Part shown: positions 1 through 9,052 of the stretch, one piece after another | Numbering within the stretch: the stretch's first letter is position 1 | Layout of the letters: each line of letters begins with the position of its first letter | Assembly (NCBI GenBank): GCA_004299095.1 | Contig: SCQQ01000070.1 | Coordinates: 1 to 37,961 of the forward strand | DNA: 37,961 nt | DNA from: Burkholderiaceae bacterium | GTDB taxonomy: Bacteria > Pseudomonadota > Gammaproteobacteria > Burkholderiales > Burkholderiaceae_C | Direction of reading: 5' to 3' | Position numbers and translations under genes: made by a program | Notes under the pieces: model-generated | Databases searched by the model: none | The model's input: the letters and a program-made list of their open reading frames with translations, nothing else | What the model was told of the DNA's origin: nothing

Positions 1-627
1 GTCGGCGGTGAGCGCCTGGCTTTGTTCGTGCCAGCGCGCGACATCCGCTTCCAGGCCGGACTGCTGGGCACTGGCGTTGCTCCAGGCGTTGGTGGACAGC
101 AGCTCGATCCGCTGCGCCAACAGGGCCGCGGCTTCGCGCTGCACCATCACGCGCTGCTGCAAGTCCTCGACCACGCTCACGCGCTCAGTCAGGCGGTCGC
201 GGATTTCGGAGAGCGGCGGCCGCGCCAAGGGCGCGCCGGCCTTGGCGGCGTCGCGTTGCCACGCCAGCGCGTCGGCGATGTGCAGGCGCTCGGAATCGAG
301 CAGCGCCTGCCCCTTCACCCGCCACTCCTCGGCCATGGCGTCTTGCGCCTTGGCGCGGCGCAACTCTTCGAGACGGTCGCGCAGCGCCTTGGCGGCGCCG
401 CGATCCTTGGCCGAGAGCTCTTTGTAAACCGCTTGCATGTCCTCGGGGCCGGGATCGGTCGCCAGCCAGTCGCGCACGCGTTGGGCGCGCTCGCCCGACG
501 TGGCGGCCGAAAACGCGCCGCCCGTCAACGCATCCAGCGGGTGCGCTTCGGCCACCGGCGCGGCGGCGTGTGCGGATTGATCGGAGGCCGGTTGCGAATC
601 TTTGGAATCGTGCAGAAAGGGCAACAT
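1..627 (-). CDS. DUF349 domain-containing protein, N-terminal part (runs off window)
   Basis: An open frame of 209 codons runs from an ATG at 627 off the left edge without a stop. The visible protein opens MLPFLHDSKDSQ, then has a Ser/Ala-rich stretch, a motif near residues 40-60 (SATSGERAQRVRDWLATDP-like) and a long charged, helix-rich region (KALRDRLEELRRAKAQD, later ERVSVVEDLQQRV) that looks coiled-coil. This matches my memory of the N-terminus of Burkholderiales proteins annotated as DUF349 domain-containing; the DUF349 repeats themselves would lie outside the window, so the name rests on the N-terminal part only. The function of the family is unknown. It is divergent from glyA across 241 bp. 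It could instead be another coiled-coil protein. Confidence 0.62.
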   Translation of the reverse strand, partial: MLPFLHDSKDSQPASDQSAHAAAPVAEAHPLDALTGGAFSAATSGERAQRVRDWLATDPGPEDMQAVYKELSAKDRGAAKALRDRLEELRRAKAQDAMAEEWRVKGQALLDSERLHIADALAWQRDAAKAGAPLARPPLSEIRDRLTERVSVVEDLQQRVMVQREAAALLAQRIELLSTNAWSNASAQQSGLEADVARWHEQSQALTAD

Positions 628-868
628 GCGAGAGCTACAACAGTGACAAGGAAGCCGCCAAGGCATTTGGCGGCGGAAAGTGCGTATTGTCGCAGTCGCG
701 AGCGCCTTCGAGCGCGATCCGGACAGCGCGGCACGCCAAAGTGCGGCGTCGCCTCCCGGCACCCAGCCAGGCGGCCGCTGCCGCGGCCTCGCGGACACCG
801 CAGCTCAAGCCAACCTTGTACGATAACGGCCCAGTCGAATCGAGACCCAATCCACGGAGGCTTCAACC
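628..868. other. Divergent intergenic region between the DUF349 gene and glyA
   Basis: This 241-bp gap must hold both divergent promoters. It contains a perfect 8-bp inverted repeat at 654-674 (listed separately) and a GC-rich hairpin GGCCGC-TGCC-GCGGCC at 773-788. A possible minus-10-like TACGAT lies at 819-824 before glyA, but no good minus-35 is 17 bp upstream, so I do not call the promoter. The glyA ribosome binding site GGAGG is at 856-860, 8 nt before the ATG. I see no riboswitch that I can name. Confidence 0.5.
654..674 (-). promoter_or_regulatory. Perfect hairpin in the leader of the DUF349 gene
   Basis: GCCGCCAA (654-661), a 5-base loop, then TTGGCGGC (667-674) form a perfect 8-bp stem. 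It ends 26 bp upstream of the minus-strand ATG at 627, so it could fold in the leader RNA or be an operator. There is no T-run, which argues against a simple terminator. Confidence 0.4.
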
Positions 869-2119
869 ATGTTTTCACGCAGTCAATCCACCATTGCCAA
901 GACCGATCCGGAGCTGTGGCGCGCGATTGAAGGCGAGCGGCAGCGCCAGGAGGACCACATCGAACTGATCGCCAGCGAAAACTACGCCTCGCCCGCCGCG
1001 CTGGAAGCGGCCGGTTCCGTGCTCACGAATAAATATGCCGAGGGGCTGCCGGGGCACCGCTATTACGGCGGCTGCGAGCACGTCGACGTGGTGGAACAAC
1101 TGGCGATTGATCGCGTGAAAAAGCTCTTCGGCGCCGAAGCCGCCAACGTGCAGCCGCACTGCGGCGCCAACGCCAACGAAGCGGTGCTGCTGGCGTTCGT
1201 CAAGCCGGGCGAGACCATCATGGGCATGAGCCTGGCCGAAGGCGGGCACCTGACGCACGGCATGCGCCTGAACATGTCGGGCAAGTGGTTCAACGTGGTG
1301 AGCTACGGCCTGAACGAAAAGGAAGCCATCGACTACGACGACATGGAGCGCAAGGCGCACGAGAGCAAACCGAAATTGATCATTGCGGGCGCCAGCGCCT
1401 ACAGCCTGGAAATCGACTGGGCGCGCTTTGCCAAGGTGGCCAAGGACGTGGGCGCCATCTTCATGGTGGACATGGCGCACTACGCGGGGCTGATCGCGGG
1501 CGGCGTCTACCCGAACCCGGTGCCGTTTGCCGACGTGGTGACGTCGACCACGCACAAGAGCCTGCGCGGCACGCGCGGCGGCTTCATTCTGATGAAGGAA
1601 GCGCACGCCAAGGCCATCAACTCGGCCGTGTTCCCCGGGCTGCAAGGCGGGCCGCTGATGCACATCATCGCCGGCAAGGCGATTTGTTTCCGCGAGGCGC
1701 TGGAGCCGGAATTCAAGCAGTACGCCACGCAAATGAAGAAGAACGCGCAGATCCTGGCGCGGACGCTGATCGAGCGCGGCCTGCGCATCGTCTCGGGCGG
1801 CACGCAAAGCCACGTGATGCTGGTCGATCTGCGCCCCAAGAACCTGACCGGCAAGGAAGCCGAGGCAGTCCTGGGCGCCGCCAACATCACCACCAACAAG
1901 AACGCCATCCCGAAAGACCCGCAAAAGCCCATGGTGGCGAGCGGCATCCGCATCGGCTCGCCCGCGATCACGGCGCGCGGCTTCAAGGACGACGAGGCGC
2001 GTGCCACGGCGAATCTGGTGGCCGACGTGCTGGATCATCCGCACGACGAGGCGGCGCTGGCGACCGTGCGCGCCAAGGTCGCCGCGTTGACGCAGCGTTT
2101 CCCGGTGTACGGGAAGTAA
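869..2119 (+). CDS. glyA: Serine hydroxymethyltransferase
   Basis: A PLP enzyme of the cytosol that converts serine and tetrahydrofolate to glycine and 5,10-methylene-THF, the main one-carbon source for purines, thymidylate and methionine. The 416-residue length is typical. Visible are the N-terminal [10 protein letters not shown] motif, the cofactor region [14 protein letters not shown], and the Schiff-base lysine Lys230 in [10 protein letters not shown]. The loop [11 protein letters not shown] replaces the more common QPHSGSQAN, and [12 protein letters not shown] also fits Burkholderiales forms. The ATG is 8 nt after GGAGG (856-860). nrdR follows after 21 bp, so the two are probably co-transcribed. 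Confidence 0.98.
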   Translation: MFSRSQSTIAKTDPELWRAIEGERQRQEDHIELIASENYASPAALEAAGSVLTNKYAEGLPGHRYYGGCEHVDVVEQLAIDRVKKLFGAEAANVQPHCGANANEAVLLAFVKPGETIMGMSLAEGGHLTHGMRLNMSGKWFNVVSYGLNEKEAIDYDDMERKAHESKPKLIIAGASAYSLEIDWARFAKVAKDVGAIFMVDMAHYAGLIAGGVYPNPVPFADVVTSTTHKSLRGTRGGFILMKEAHAKAINSAVFPGLQGGPLMHIIAGKAICFREALEPEFKQYATQMKKNAQILARTLIERGLRIVSGGTQSHVMLVDLRPKNLTGKEAEAVLGAANITTNKNAIPKDPQKPMVASGIRIGSPAITARGFKDDEARATANLVADVLDHPHDEAALATVRAKVAALTQRFPVYGK

Positions 2120-2140
2120 CCATCCGCCGGGCCGCACGCC

Positions 2141-2590
2141 ATGCACTGCCCTTTCTGCGCGCACCCCGACACGCAAGTGGTGGATAGCCGCGTGTCGGAC
2201 GAAGGCAGTTTCATTCGAAGGCGGCGCCAATGCGGGCACTGCGGCAAGCGCTTCACGACCTACGAGCGCCCGGACATCAGCTTTCCCGCCATCGTCAAGA
2301 AAGACGGGCGGCGCGTGCCGTACGCGCGACCCAAATTGCGTGCCTCGCTGGATCTGGCGCTGCGCAAGCGGCCGGTGAACACCGAACAAGTCGACTCGGC
2401 CGTGGCTGGAATCGAAGAAAAGCTGCTGGCCAGCGGCGTGCGTGAAATCGCCTCCTCCAAGCTGGGTGAATGGGTGATCAAGGAGCTCCGGCAGCTCGAC
2501 AAGATCGCCTACATCCGCTTCGCCAGCGTCTACCGCAACTTCGAAGACGTGGACGAGTTCCGCGCGGCGGTGGACGAGATCAAGCGCTAG
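2141..2590 (+). CDS. nrdR: Transcriptional repressor NrdR
   Basis: A nucleotide-sensing repressor of ribonucleotide reductase genes. The 149-residue protein has an N-terminal zinc ribbon with CPFC (residues 3-6) and CGHC (31-34), followed by an ATP-cone domain (about 48-138) that binds ATP or dATP and controls oligomerisation. The motif [18 protein letters not shown] is the family signature. It lies 21 bp after glyA, a common arrangement in proteobacteria that links deoxynucleotide supply to one-carbon metabolism. Its NrdR-box targets are not in this window. It converges on the deacetylase gene. Confidence 0.97.
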   Translation: MHCPFCAHPDTQVVDSRVSDEGSFIRRRRQCGHCGKRFTTYERPDISFPAIVKKDGRRVPYARPKLRASLDLALRKRPVNTEQVDSAVAGIEEKLLASGVREIASSKLGEWVIKELRQLDKIAYIRFASVYRNFEDVDEFRAAVDEIKR

Positions 2591-2621
2591 CGCCGCGTCT
2601 CACCCGGTTTCGGATCCGCGG

Positions 2622-2637
2622 CGGGTTACCGAACCCG
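2622..2637 (+). terminator. Possible hairpin after nrdR
   Basis: CGGGTT (2622-2627), loop ACCG, AACCCG (2632-2637) give a 6-bp stem 31 bp after the nrdR stop, in the 142-bp gap between convergent nrdR and the deacetylase gene. No T-run follows, so this may be only a weak or factor-assisted terminator. Confidence 0.3.
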
Positions 2638-2732
2638 TCGGATTCGGGGCGCGGCGGCCCACGCATCGGCCGTCAATGCCCATGCCGCTGGGATCAATCA
2701 GGCGATCGTTTGGCGACGATCCGGCCACGCTC

Positions 2733-3734
2733 TCAGCACGTGCGACCACTCGGACGAGCAGGGTTTGCACGCAGCGCCTCCAAATCGACCGCCGCCAGCA
2801 CGCTGATGTGCGTCGCCGCGCTGCGCGCCAGCGCCGGCAGGTTGTAGCCGCCTTCCAGGCAACTGACGATGCGCCCCCGTGCGTGGCGGCGCGCCACGTC
2901 CCGGATCTGCGTGGTGATCCAGAGATAATCCGATTCGTTCAATTTCAGGTCAGCCATTTCCTCGTCGCGGTGCGCGTCAAAACCAGCGCTGACCAGAATC
3001 AACTCCGGCCGGTGCTGGTCGAGGCGCGGCAGCCACAGCATGTCGATCAGATCGCGGATGTCCATGCCGCGCGTCAGGGCTGGCACCGGACAGTTCAGCA
3101 AATTCGGGTCGAGGCGGCGTGCACCCCCTTCCGGATAAAACGGGTGCTGGTAGAAGCCCACCATCAGGATGCGCTCGTCGCCCGCCACGATATCTTCGGT
3201 GCCGTTGCCGTGATGCACGTCGAAATCAACGATCGCCACGCGCTCCAACCCGCGGCGCTCGCAGGCATATTTGGCGGCAATCGCCACGTTGTTGAAAAAG
3301 CAGAAGCCCATGCCCTGGTGGCGTGTGGCGTGGTGGCCGGGCGGGCGCGTCATGCAAAACGCGTTCTCGAGTTCGCCGTCCAGCACCGCATCCACGGCGC
3401 CCACCGCCGCTCCCGCCGACAGCAGCGCCGCACGGTAGGTGGTGGCATTCATCACGGTGTCGTCGTCCAGCGCCAGATAATGCAGATCGGGTTCATCGGG
3501 GTCGTGCAGCATGGCGTCCAGGCCGCGCAACAGCGCGATGTAGGAACGGTCGTGGGCAAGCAACAGTTCCGACGTGTGCGCCGGCCGCGGCGTGCGCTGC
3601 TCCAGCCGATCCATCAAGCCCGTCGCCCTGAGATATCCGTCGATGGCATCCAGGCGCGCCGAACTTTCGGGGTGGCCGGCGCCCATGTCGTGCAGCCGAC
3701 AATCGGGGTGAAAGAAATACCCGGTTTTTCCCAC
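2733..3734 (-). CDS. Histone deacetylase family protein (zinc-dependent deacetylase, HdaH/AcuC type)
   Basis: A cytosolic member of the arginase/deacetylase fold family that removes acyl groups from lysine or acetylpolyamines; the real substrate cannot be told. The 333-residue protein has the full signature: GHPESSARLDAI (20-31), RPPGHHA with the catalytic His134-His135, DFDVHHGNGTED with zinc ligands Asp172 and His174, the third ligand Asp253 in SAGFDAHRDE, and CLEGGYN near 300. The start is GTG at 3734, supported by GGAG 6 nt upstream. It is a lone gene, divergent from moxR over 52 bp and convergent with nrdR, and has no obvious partner acetyltransferase nearby. Confidence 0.92.
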   Translation of the reverse strand: MGKTGYFFHPDCRLHDMGAGHPESSARLDAIDGYLRATGLMDRLEQRTPRPAHTSELLLAHDRSYIALLRGLDAMLHDPDEPDLHYLALDDDTVMNATTYRAALLSAGAAVGAVDAVLDGELENAFCMTRPPGHHATRHQGMGFCFFNNVAIAAKYACERRGLERVAIVDFDVHHGNGTEDIVAGDERILMVGFYQHPFYPEGGARRLDPNLLNCPVPALTRGMDIRDLIDMLWLPRLDQHRPELILVSAGFDAHRDEEMADLKLNESDYLWITTQIRDVARRHARGRIVSCLEGGYNLPALARSAATHISVLAAVDLEALRANPARPSGRTC

Positions 3735-3786
3735 TTTTGTCTCCCTGCAACGCCAAGGGCCCCGGTTTTTCGGATACCTTCACACC

Positions 3787-4707
3787 ATGGATGTCTTGAA
3801 AACGATCAATGCCATTTTGGCGCAACTCGGCGTCGTGCTCGCCGGCAAATCGCAGCAAATTCACGATGGCGTGGCCTGCCTGCTCGCGGGCGGGCATCTG
3901 TTGATCGAAGACATTCCGGGCGTAGGCAAGACCACGCTTGCGCACGCGCTGGCCCGTACCTTCGGGCTGCAGTTCGCGCGCGTGCAATTCACGGCGGACC
4001 TGATGCCCACCGACCTGTCCGGCGTGTCGGTGTACGACCGCGCGCAGGAAGCCTTTCATTTCCACCCCGGCCCGATATTTGCGCAGGTGTTGCTGGCTGA
4101 CGAAATCAACCGCGCCAGCCCGAAAACGCAAAGCGCCCTGCTGGAAGCCATGGAGGAAAAGCAGGTCACCGTGGACGGCGCGACGCGCGCGTTGCCGCAG
4201 CCGTTCTTCGTGATTGCCACACAGAACCCGCACGATCAGTTGGGCACCTACGGCCTGCCGGAATCGCAACTGGATCGCTTTCTCATGCGTATCTCACTGG
4301 GCTACCCGGATCGCCTGTCCGAGCGCGCACTGCTCACCGGAATCGATAGACGCGAGCTGCTCACGAAACTCAAGCCGGTGTTGGGCGCCGTCGACCTGGC
4401 CACGCTGCAGCGCAGCGTGCGCGCCATCCATGCATCGGACCCGCTGCTGGATTACGTCCAGAACCTGGTCGCCGCGACGCGTTCGGGCAAGTGGTTCGTT
4501 CGCGGCCTGTCACCTCGAGCCAGCATTGCGCTGCTGCACGCCGCGCGCACCGAAGCGCTGATGGCCGGGCGCGACTACGTGGCGCCGGACGATGTGCAGG
4601 CGGTGATCGTCCCATGCACCGCGCACCGCCTGTCGCCCGTCGCCAGCGCGGGCCGCGGCTCGGCTGAGCAGGTGCGCGCCATGGTCAACGCGGTGGCCCT
4701 CCCCTGA
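3787..4707 (+). CDS. MoxR-family AAA+ ATPase
   Basis: A chaperone-like AAA+ ATPase of the MoxR subfamily. The 306-residue protein shows Walker A in IPGVGKTT (Lys48), Walker B DEINRA (105-110), the sensor-1 region ATQNPHDQLGTYGLPESQLDRF, and a C-terminal AAA lid with FVRGLSPRAS. It is first in a likely operon with a DUF58 protein and a DUF3488/transglutaminase protein. Such MoxR-DUF58-transglutaminase sets are widespread in bacteria, and the ATPase is thought to mature or remodel its partners; the partner and substrate here are inferred. The ATG is weakly supported by a GGA about 12 nt upstream. Confidence 0.95.
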   Translation: MDVLKTINAILAQLGVVLAGKSQQIHDGVACLLAGGHLLIEDIPGVGKTTLAHALARTFGLQFARVQFTADLMPTDLSGVSVYDRAQEAFHFHPGPIFAQVLLADEINRASPKTQSALLEAMEEKQVTVDGATRALPQPFFVIATQNPHDQLGTYGLPESQLDRFLMRISLGYPDRLSERALLTGIDRRELLTKLKPVLGAVDLATLQRSVRAIHASDPLLDYVQNLVAATRSGKWFVRGLSPRASIALLHAARTEALMAGRDYVAPDDVQAVIVPCTAHRLSPVASAGRGSAEQVRAMVNAVALP

Positions 4708-4749
4708 GCGGACCATCCGCACCCGCTTCACATCCTCCTGCGCACCGAC

Positions 4750-5739
4750 GTGGAACTCGCCAATCTGCCGCAACCATCGTGGCGGGTGCTGCCCGAACGC
4801 CTCAAGGCCACAGCGCGCGCCTGGTGGCTGGCGCGCACGCCGCGCACCGACACGCTCACCCTGACGCAGCGCAACGTCTACGTGCTGCCGACGCGCGCCG
4901 GCCTGATGCTGGCGGCCACGCTGGCGGTGCTGCTGATCGCATCGATCAACTACCAGCTCAACCTGGGCTATCTGCTCACGTTCCTGCTGGGCGGCAGCGC
5001 CGCAGCCGGTCTGATCGTGGGCCATAACACCCTGCGCGGCCTGACCCTGAACTTGCGGCCGCCCGCGGCGGTGTTTGCCGGCCAGGCGGCGATGCTGGAA
5101 GTGCAGCTCATCAACGCGCGGCGCCGGCCACGGCACGCAATCGGACTCAAGATCCAGTCCAGCAAGGAACTCACCTGGGCCGACGTGCCGGCCGCGGCCG
5201 AAGCGGTGCTGCACGTGAGCGCGCCCTGCCCTCGCCGTGGGCTCCAGCCGGTGCCTGCGCTGTGGGCGGAAACGCGCTTCCCGCTGGGCACGTTCCGCGT
5301 CTGGGCACCATGGCGACCTGCCGCGCGCGTGCTGGTTTACCCGCGGCCGGAAGCCGATCCGCCGCCGTTTCCGCACGGCCCGGCGAACACCGACGACAAC
5401 AGCGGCGCCGGCCCGGCGATGGACACGGGCGAGTTCGAAGGCGTGCGCGCTTACCGCGCCGGCGACCCGATCAAGCGCATCGTCTGGAAAAAACTCTCGC
5501 CCACGGGCGAACTGGTCACGCGCGAAACCCGGCGCGACCGCCAGACGTTGCTGTGGTTCGACTGGGCGCAGACCGCCGCAGCCGGTACCGAGCAGCGCCT
5601 GTCGCGCCTGACGGCCTGGGTCCTGGCGGCCGACGACATGAATCTGGACTACGGCCTGCGCCTGCCGCAGGGCGAAATCCCGCCAGGCCACGGCGCCGCC
5701 CACCGCAAACGCTGCCTGACGATGCTAGCGCTATGTTGA
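4750..5739 (+). CDS. DUF58 domain-containing membrane protein
   Basis: A 329-residue protein with two close transmembrane helices near residues 54-95 (GLMLAATLAVLLIASI and YLLTFLLGGSAAAGLIVG) and a cytoplasmic DUF58 region carrying GEFEGVRAYRAGDPIKRIVWKK around residues 220-260. The family often accompanies MoxR ATPases; its exact biochemical role is unknown. The GTG start at 4750 gives the usual basic N-terminal stretch before TLTQRNVYVLPTRAG but lacks a clear ribosome binding site. It begins 42 bp after moxR, and its stop overlaps the next start (ATGTTGA), pointing to translational coupling. Confidence 0.9.
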   Translation: MELANLPQPSWRVLPERLKATARAWWLARTPRTDTLTLTQRNVYVLPTRAGLMLAATLAVLLIASINYQLNLGYLLTFLLGGSAAAGLIVGHNTLRGLTLNLRPPAAVFAGQAAMLEVQLINARRRPRHAIGLKIQSSKELTWADVPAAAEAVLHVSAPCPRRGLQPVPALWAETRFPLGTFRVWAPWRPAARVLVYPRPEADPPPFPHGPANTDDNSGAGPAMDTGEFEGVRAYRAGDPIKRIVWKKLSPTGELVTRETRRDRQTLLWFDWAQTAAAGTEQRLSRLTAWVLAADDMNLDYGLRLPQGEIPPGHGAAHRKRCLTMLALC

Positions 5740-7826
5740 AACCCGCCCCTGACCGCGTGCTGCGCCTTGGCCCGTCTCAGCGCGTGCGCCGGGCGCGGCT
5801 CGGCCAACTGCCGCGCGATACGCGCGACACCCTGTTCCTGCTGGGGGTGGTTGCCTGGGTCGTGCTGCCGCAGGTCGGGCGACTGCCGCTCTGGTGCTCG
5901 CTTTCGGCGGGCGCGATTCTGGTGTGGCGCGGCGGGCTTGCGCTCGCCGGCAAGCCGCTGCCGCGCCGCGCATGGCTTCTGGCTCTGCTGGTCGCCGCGC
6001 TGGCCGCCACCTGGGCGACGTACGGCACGTTGCTCGGCGCCAGTGCGGGCGTGACCTTCGTGGTCGCGCTGCTGGCGCTCAAAACGCTGGAACTGCGCGC
6101 GCGGCGCGACGCCATGGTGATTTTTTTCCTGGGCTTCTTCACTCTGCTCACCTGCTTTTTCAGTTCCCAGTCACTGGTCACGGCCGTCATGGCGGTGATG
6201 GGCCTGTGGGGCCTGCTCACGGCGCTCGTCAACGCGCATCGCCCGGTGGGCACGCCACCGCTGCGCGAATCGGCCTGGGCCGCCGCGCGCCTGGCGCTGG
6301 CCGGCGCACCCATCACGCTGGCGCTGTTTCTGTTTTTTCCCCGCTTTGCGCCACTCTGGGGCATTCCGAACGACGGGTTGCAAGGACGCACCGGGCTGTC
6401 GTCCACGATGACCATCGGGCAAGTGGCCCGATTGGCGCTGGACGACAGCGTCGCCATGCGCATCCAGTTCGACGGGGCGGTGCCGACGCCGCCGCAACGC
6501 TACTTCCGCGGACCGGTATTCACCCATTTCGACGGCCGCGAATGGACGGCGGGTGCGGGGGTCGCCCCGGGCGTTCCTCCGCCGCCAACGCGCGTCAATC
6601 TGCGCGTGAGCGGCACCCCGATCCGCTACGAGGCAACGCTGGAGCCGACCCACCTGCGTTGGCTGCCCACGCTGGATGCGACGGTCACGGCGCCGCAGCT
6701 ACCGCCACCCTGGCGCGTGCGCCGCTCCGGCGATTTCGGTTGGGTGACGAATCGGCCGATCGGCCAGTTGATCCGCTTCCGCGCCGTGAGTTACCCCCAA
6801 TTCACGGATGAAACCCCGCCGGCCGGTCGCGACGATGCACCTTTCGATACCCGAGCCGACCTGCAACTGCCCGCGGGTTTCAACCCGCGCACGCTGCGCT
6901 GGGCACGCGAGCTGCAGGCGCAGGCGCACGGCGACCCAGAGGCCATCGTGCAGGCGGCGCTGCGACAGTTGCGTACCGGCGGCTACCGCTACACGCTGGA
7001 CCCGGGCATCACCGGCCGCAACAGCGCCGATGAGTTCTGGTTCGACACCAAGCAGGGGTTTTGCGAGCACATCGCGTCCGCGTTCGTGATCCTGATGCGC
7101 GGCGCGGGCGTCCCGGCGCGCGTGGTCACCGGCTTCCAGGGCGCGGAAAAAAACGGCTTTGACGCCTATTGGGTGGTGCGCAATTCCGACGCCCACGCCT
7201 GGACCGAGGTCTGGATGGCGCCGCGCGGCTGGGTGCGCGTGGACCCGACGGCGGCCGTGATGCCGGCCCGCATCGGCGAAGACCTGCGCCTGAGCCCGCC
7301 GCCGGGCTTCGTCGGCAGCGCCCTCGACACCCTGAACCCGCGCCTGCTGCTGCAGGTGCAAGCGCTCTGGGACGCCATCAACAACCGTTGGAATCAAGTC
7401 GTTCTGAATTACACCCAGGACCGGCAATTCGACCTGCTGCGCCATTTGGGTTTCAAGCAACCCAGTTGGGAAGATCTGGGCAAGGTCTTGGGCGTTCTGC
7501 TGGCGCTCGCCGCCGGCGGCGGAATCGCCTGGTCGGCCTGGAAGCGCGGCGAACACGATCCCTGGCTGCGGCTGCTGCAGCTCATGCGCCGCAAGCTCGG
7601 CCGGCAGGGCCTCGACATCCCCGCCAACGCGTCGCCGCGCCGGCTGGCGCAAGCGGTCGAGCGCAGCGCGCTCCCCGCAGCGCTGAAAAGCGCGCTGGCC
7701 CGTTGGCTGCTGACGCTGGAGCGCCAGCGCTATGCCCCGGCACCTGCGGACGGCGCCATTTCGCTCGCTACACTCAGGCGCCAATTCAGCCGCATGGCGT
7801 GGCCCCATGACCAGCCACGGCGCTAA
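5733..7826 (+). CDS. DUF3488 / transglutaminase-like membrane protein
   Basis: A 697-residue protein. The N-terminal DUF3488 part has about six transmembrane helices within residues 30-210 (LFLLGVVAWVV through ALFLFFPRF). A periplasmic segment follows, then a transglutaminase-like core with the probable triad Cys444 (QGFCEH), His488 (SDAHAW) and Asp504 (RVDPT). Another helix (LGKVLGVLLALAAGG) precedes a C-terminal cytoplasmic domain. The start is the ATG at 5733 overlapping the DUF58 stop; the reading frame is open further upstream but that part is a shadow of DUF58. Such proteins may be cysteine peptidases or transferases acting on envelope peptides. mltB follows after 18 bp, which suggests a cell-wall role by context only. 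Confidence 0.9.
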   Translation: MLKPAPDRVLRLGPSQRVRRARLGQLPRDTRDTLFLLGVVAWVVLPQVGRLPLWCSLSAGAILVWRGGLALAGKPLPRRAWLLALLVAALAATWATYGTLLGASAGVTFVVALLALKTLELRARRDAMVIFFLGFFTLLTCFFSSQSLVTAVMAVMGLWGLLTALVNAHRPVGTPPLRESAWAAARLALAGAPITLALFLFFPRFAPLWGIPNDGLQGRTGLSSTMTIGQVARLALDDSVAMRIQFDGAVPTPPQRYFRGPVFTHFDGREWTAGAGVAPGVPPPPTRVNLRVSGTPIRYEATLEPTHLRWLPTLDATVTAPQLPPPWRVRRSGDFGWVTNRPIGQLIRFRAVSYPQFTDETPPAGRDDAPFDTRADLQLPAGFNPRTLRWARELQAQAHGDPEAIVQAALRQLRTGGYRYTLDPGITGRNSADEFWFDTKQGFCEHIASAFVILMRGAGVPARVVTGFQGAEKNGFDAYWVVRNSDAHAWTEVWMAPRGWVRVDPTAAVMPARIGEDLRLSPPPGFVGSALDTLNPRLLLQVQALWDAINNRWNQVVLNYTQDRQFDLLRHLGFKQPSWEDLGKVLGVLLALAAGGGIAWSAWKRGEHDPWLRLLQLMRRKLGRQGLDIPANASPRRLAQAVERSALPAALKSALARWLLTLERQRYAPAPADGAISLATLRRQFSRMAWPHDQPRR

Positions 7827-7844
7827 CCTCAATCCAGATCCCCC

Positions 7845-9038
7845 TTGCACACCCTGCTGAACTCCTTTGCTGCGGCTCTGGTCGTGGTCGGCGCCGCGGG
7901 TTGCGCCACACACGCGCAACCCATCGCACCTGCGCCGGTGCCAGCCGCGGGCCCGACCTCGGCACCGGAAGCGCCCGCCGCTCCCGCGCCGGCCCCCGTG
8001 CCCGCTTTGCTCCCTCCGGCAACAACCTCGGGCGCAGTCACCGCCGATCCGCGCTTCGGTCCGCCCGACACCATTCCGCAGTTCGCGCAAGACGTGGCGG
8101 CACGCGACAAGCTGGACGCGGCGTGGATTGAATCCGTGCTCGCCCAAGCCGTCTTCTTGCCCGACATTCGGCCGCTGATGGTGCCGCCTTCCGCGCGTGG
8201 CTTTGGCAACTGGCGCGCCTACCGCGCGCGTTTCGTCGATCCGATTCGCATCAACGCCGGCGTGCGTTTCTGGCAGCGCAACCGCGACACCCTGGCACGC
8301 GCACAAGCCGAATTCGGCGTGCCGCCCGAAATCATCGTCGGCATCCTGGGCGTGGAAACCGTGTACGGCCGCAACATGGGCAGCTTCCGGGTGCTCGATA
8401 CCCTGAGCACGCTGGCGTTCGATTTCCCGCGGGAGCACCCGCGCGCAGCGGCACGCCAGGCCTATTTCCGCAACGAACTGGCGCAGTTCCTGCTGCTGTG
8501 CGTGCGCAACGGGCTGGACCCCGCCGACGCGGTCGGGAGCTACGCCGGCGCGATGGGAATTCCCCAATTCATGCCGTCAAGCTGGCTGCGCTACGCGATC
8601 GACTTCGAGGGCGACGGCCACGTCGACTTGTGGGACAACGAAACCGATGCGATCGGATCGGTCGCCAATTACTTCAAGGAACACGGCTGGCAGCCCGGAG
8701 AGCCGACGCATTTCAGCGTCACGCTGGCGCCGGGCGCCGATCTCGACGCGCTGCTGGCGCCCGACATCACGCCGACGTTCAGCGCCGCGCAATTCCAGGC
8801 CATGGGCGCCGATCTGAGCGCCGCGGGCCGCGGCTACGGCGGGCCGCTGGCGCTGATCCGGCTCACCAACGGCAATCCGGCACGACCGGGGCACGCGCCC
8901 AGTTACGTCGCCGGAACGCAGAACTTCTACGTGGTCACGCGCTACAACCACAGCGCGTTCTATGCGATGTCGGTGATCGACTTGGGCGAACAAATCGCCA
9001 AGGCATTGCGGCAGCGCGAAGCGACCGCGTCCGAATAA
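7845..9038 (+). CDS. mltB: Lipoprotein lytic murein transglycosylase B
   Basis: Cleaves the MurNAc-GlcNAc bond of peptidoglycan with formation of 1,6-anhydroMurNAc. The start of the protein is a lipoprotein signal with lipobox VGAAGC (Cys21), followed by an Ala/Pro-rich tether of about 45 residues. The SLT_2 catalytic domain carries GVETVYGRNMGSFR with the catalytic Glu, PQFMPSSW, a calcium-loop-like DFEGDGHVDLWD and AIGSVANYFKEHGW. The C-terminal NFYVVTRYNHS is also typical. Its 397 residues are slightly more than E. coli MltB because of the tether. The start is a TTG with no clear ribosome binding site; it is chosen because it preserves the signal peptide. Only 18 bp separate it from the transglutaminase gene. 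Confidence 0.94.
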   Translation: MHTLLNSFAAALVVVGAAGCATHAQPIAPAPVPAAGPTSAPEAPAAPAPAPVPALLPPATTSGAVTADPRFGPPDTIPQFAQDVAARDKLDAAWIESVLAQAVFLPDIRPLMVPPSARGFGNWRAYRARFVDPIRINAGVRFWQRNRDTLARAQAEFGVPPEIIVGILGVETVYGRNMGSFRVLDTLSTLAFDFPREHPRAAARQAYFRNELAQFLLLCVRNGLDPADAVGSYAGAMGIPQFMPSSWLRYAIDFEGDGHVDLWDNETDAIGSVANYFKEHGWQPGEPTHFSVTLAPGADLDALLAPDITPTFSAAQFQAMGADLSAAGRGYGGPLALIRLTNGNPARPGHAPSYVAGTQNFYVVTRYNHSAFYAMSVIDLGEQIAKALRQREATASE

Positions 9039-9052
9039 AAACCCGGAATTTG

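Noticed and set aside
819-824. TACGAT as a glyA minus-10
   Set aside because: No matching minus-35 at acceptable spacing.
875-2389. 504-codon minus-strand frame opposite glyA and nrdR
   Set aside because: It mirrors conserved glyA codons, is rich in His/Arg/Val/Gln as antisense frames of GC-rich genes are, and shows no motif.
6699-8567. 622-codon minus-strand frame opposite the transglutaminase and mltB genes
   Set aside because: Antisense shadow of two genes with clear catalytic motifs; composition is typical of a GC-rich shadow frame.
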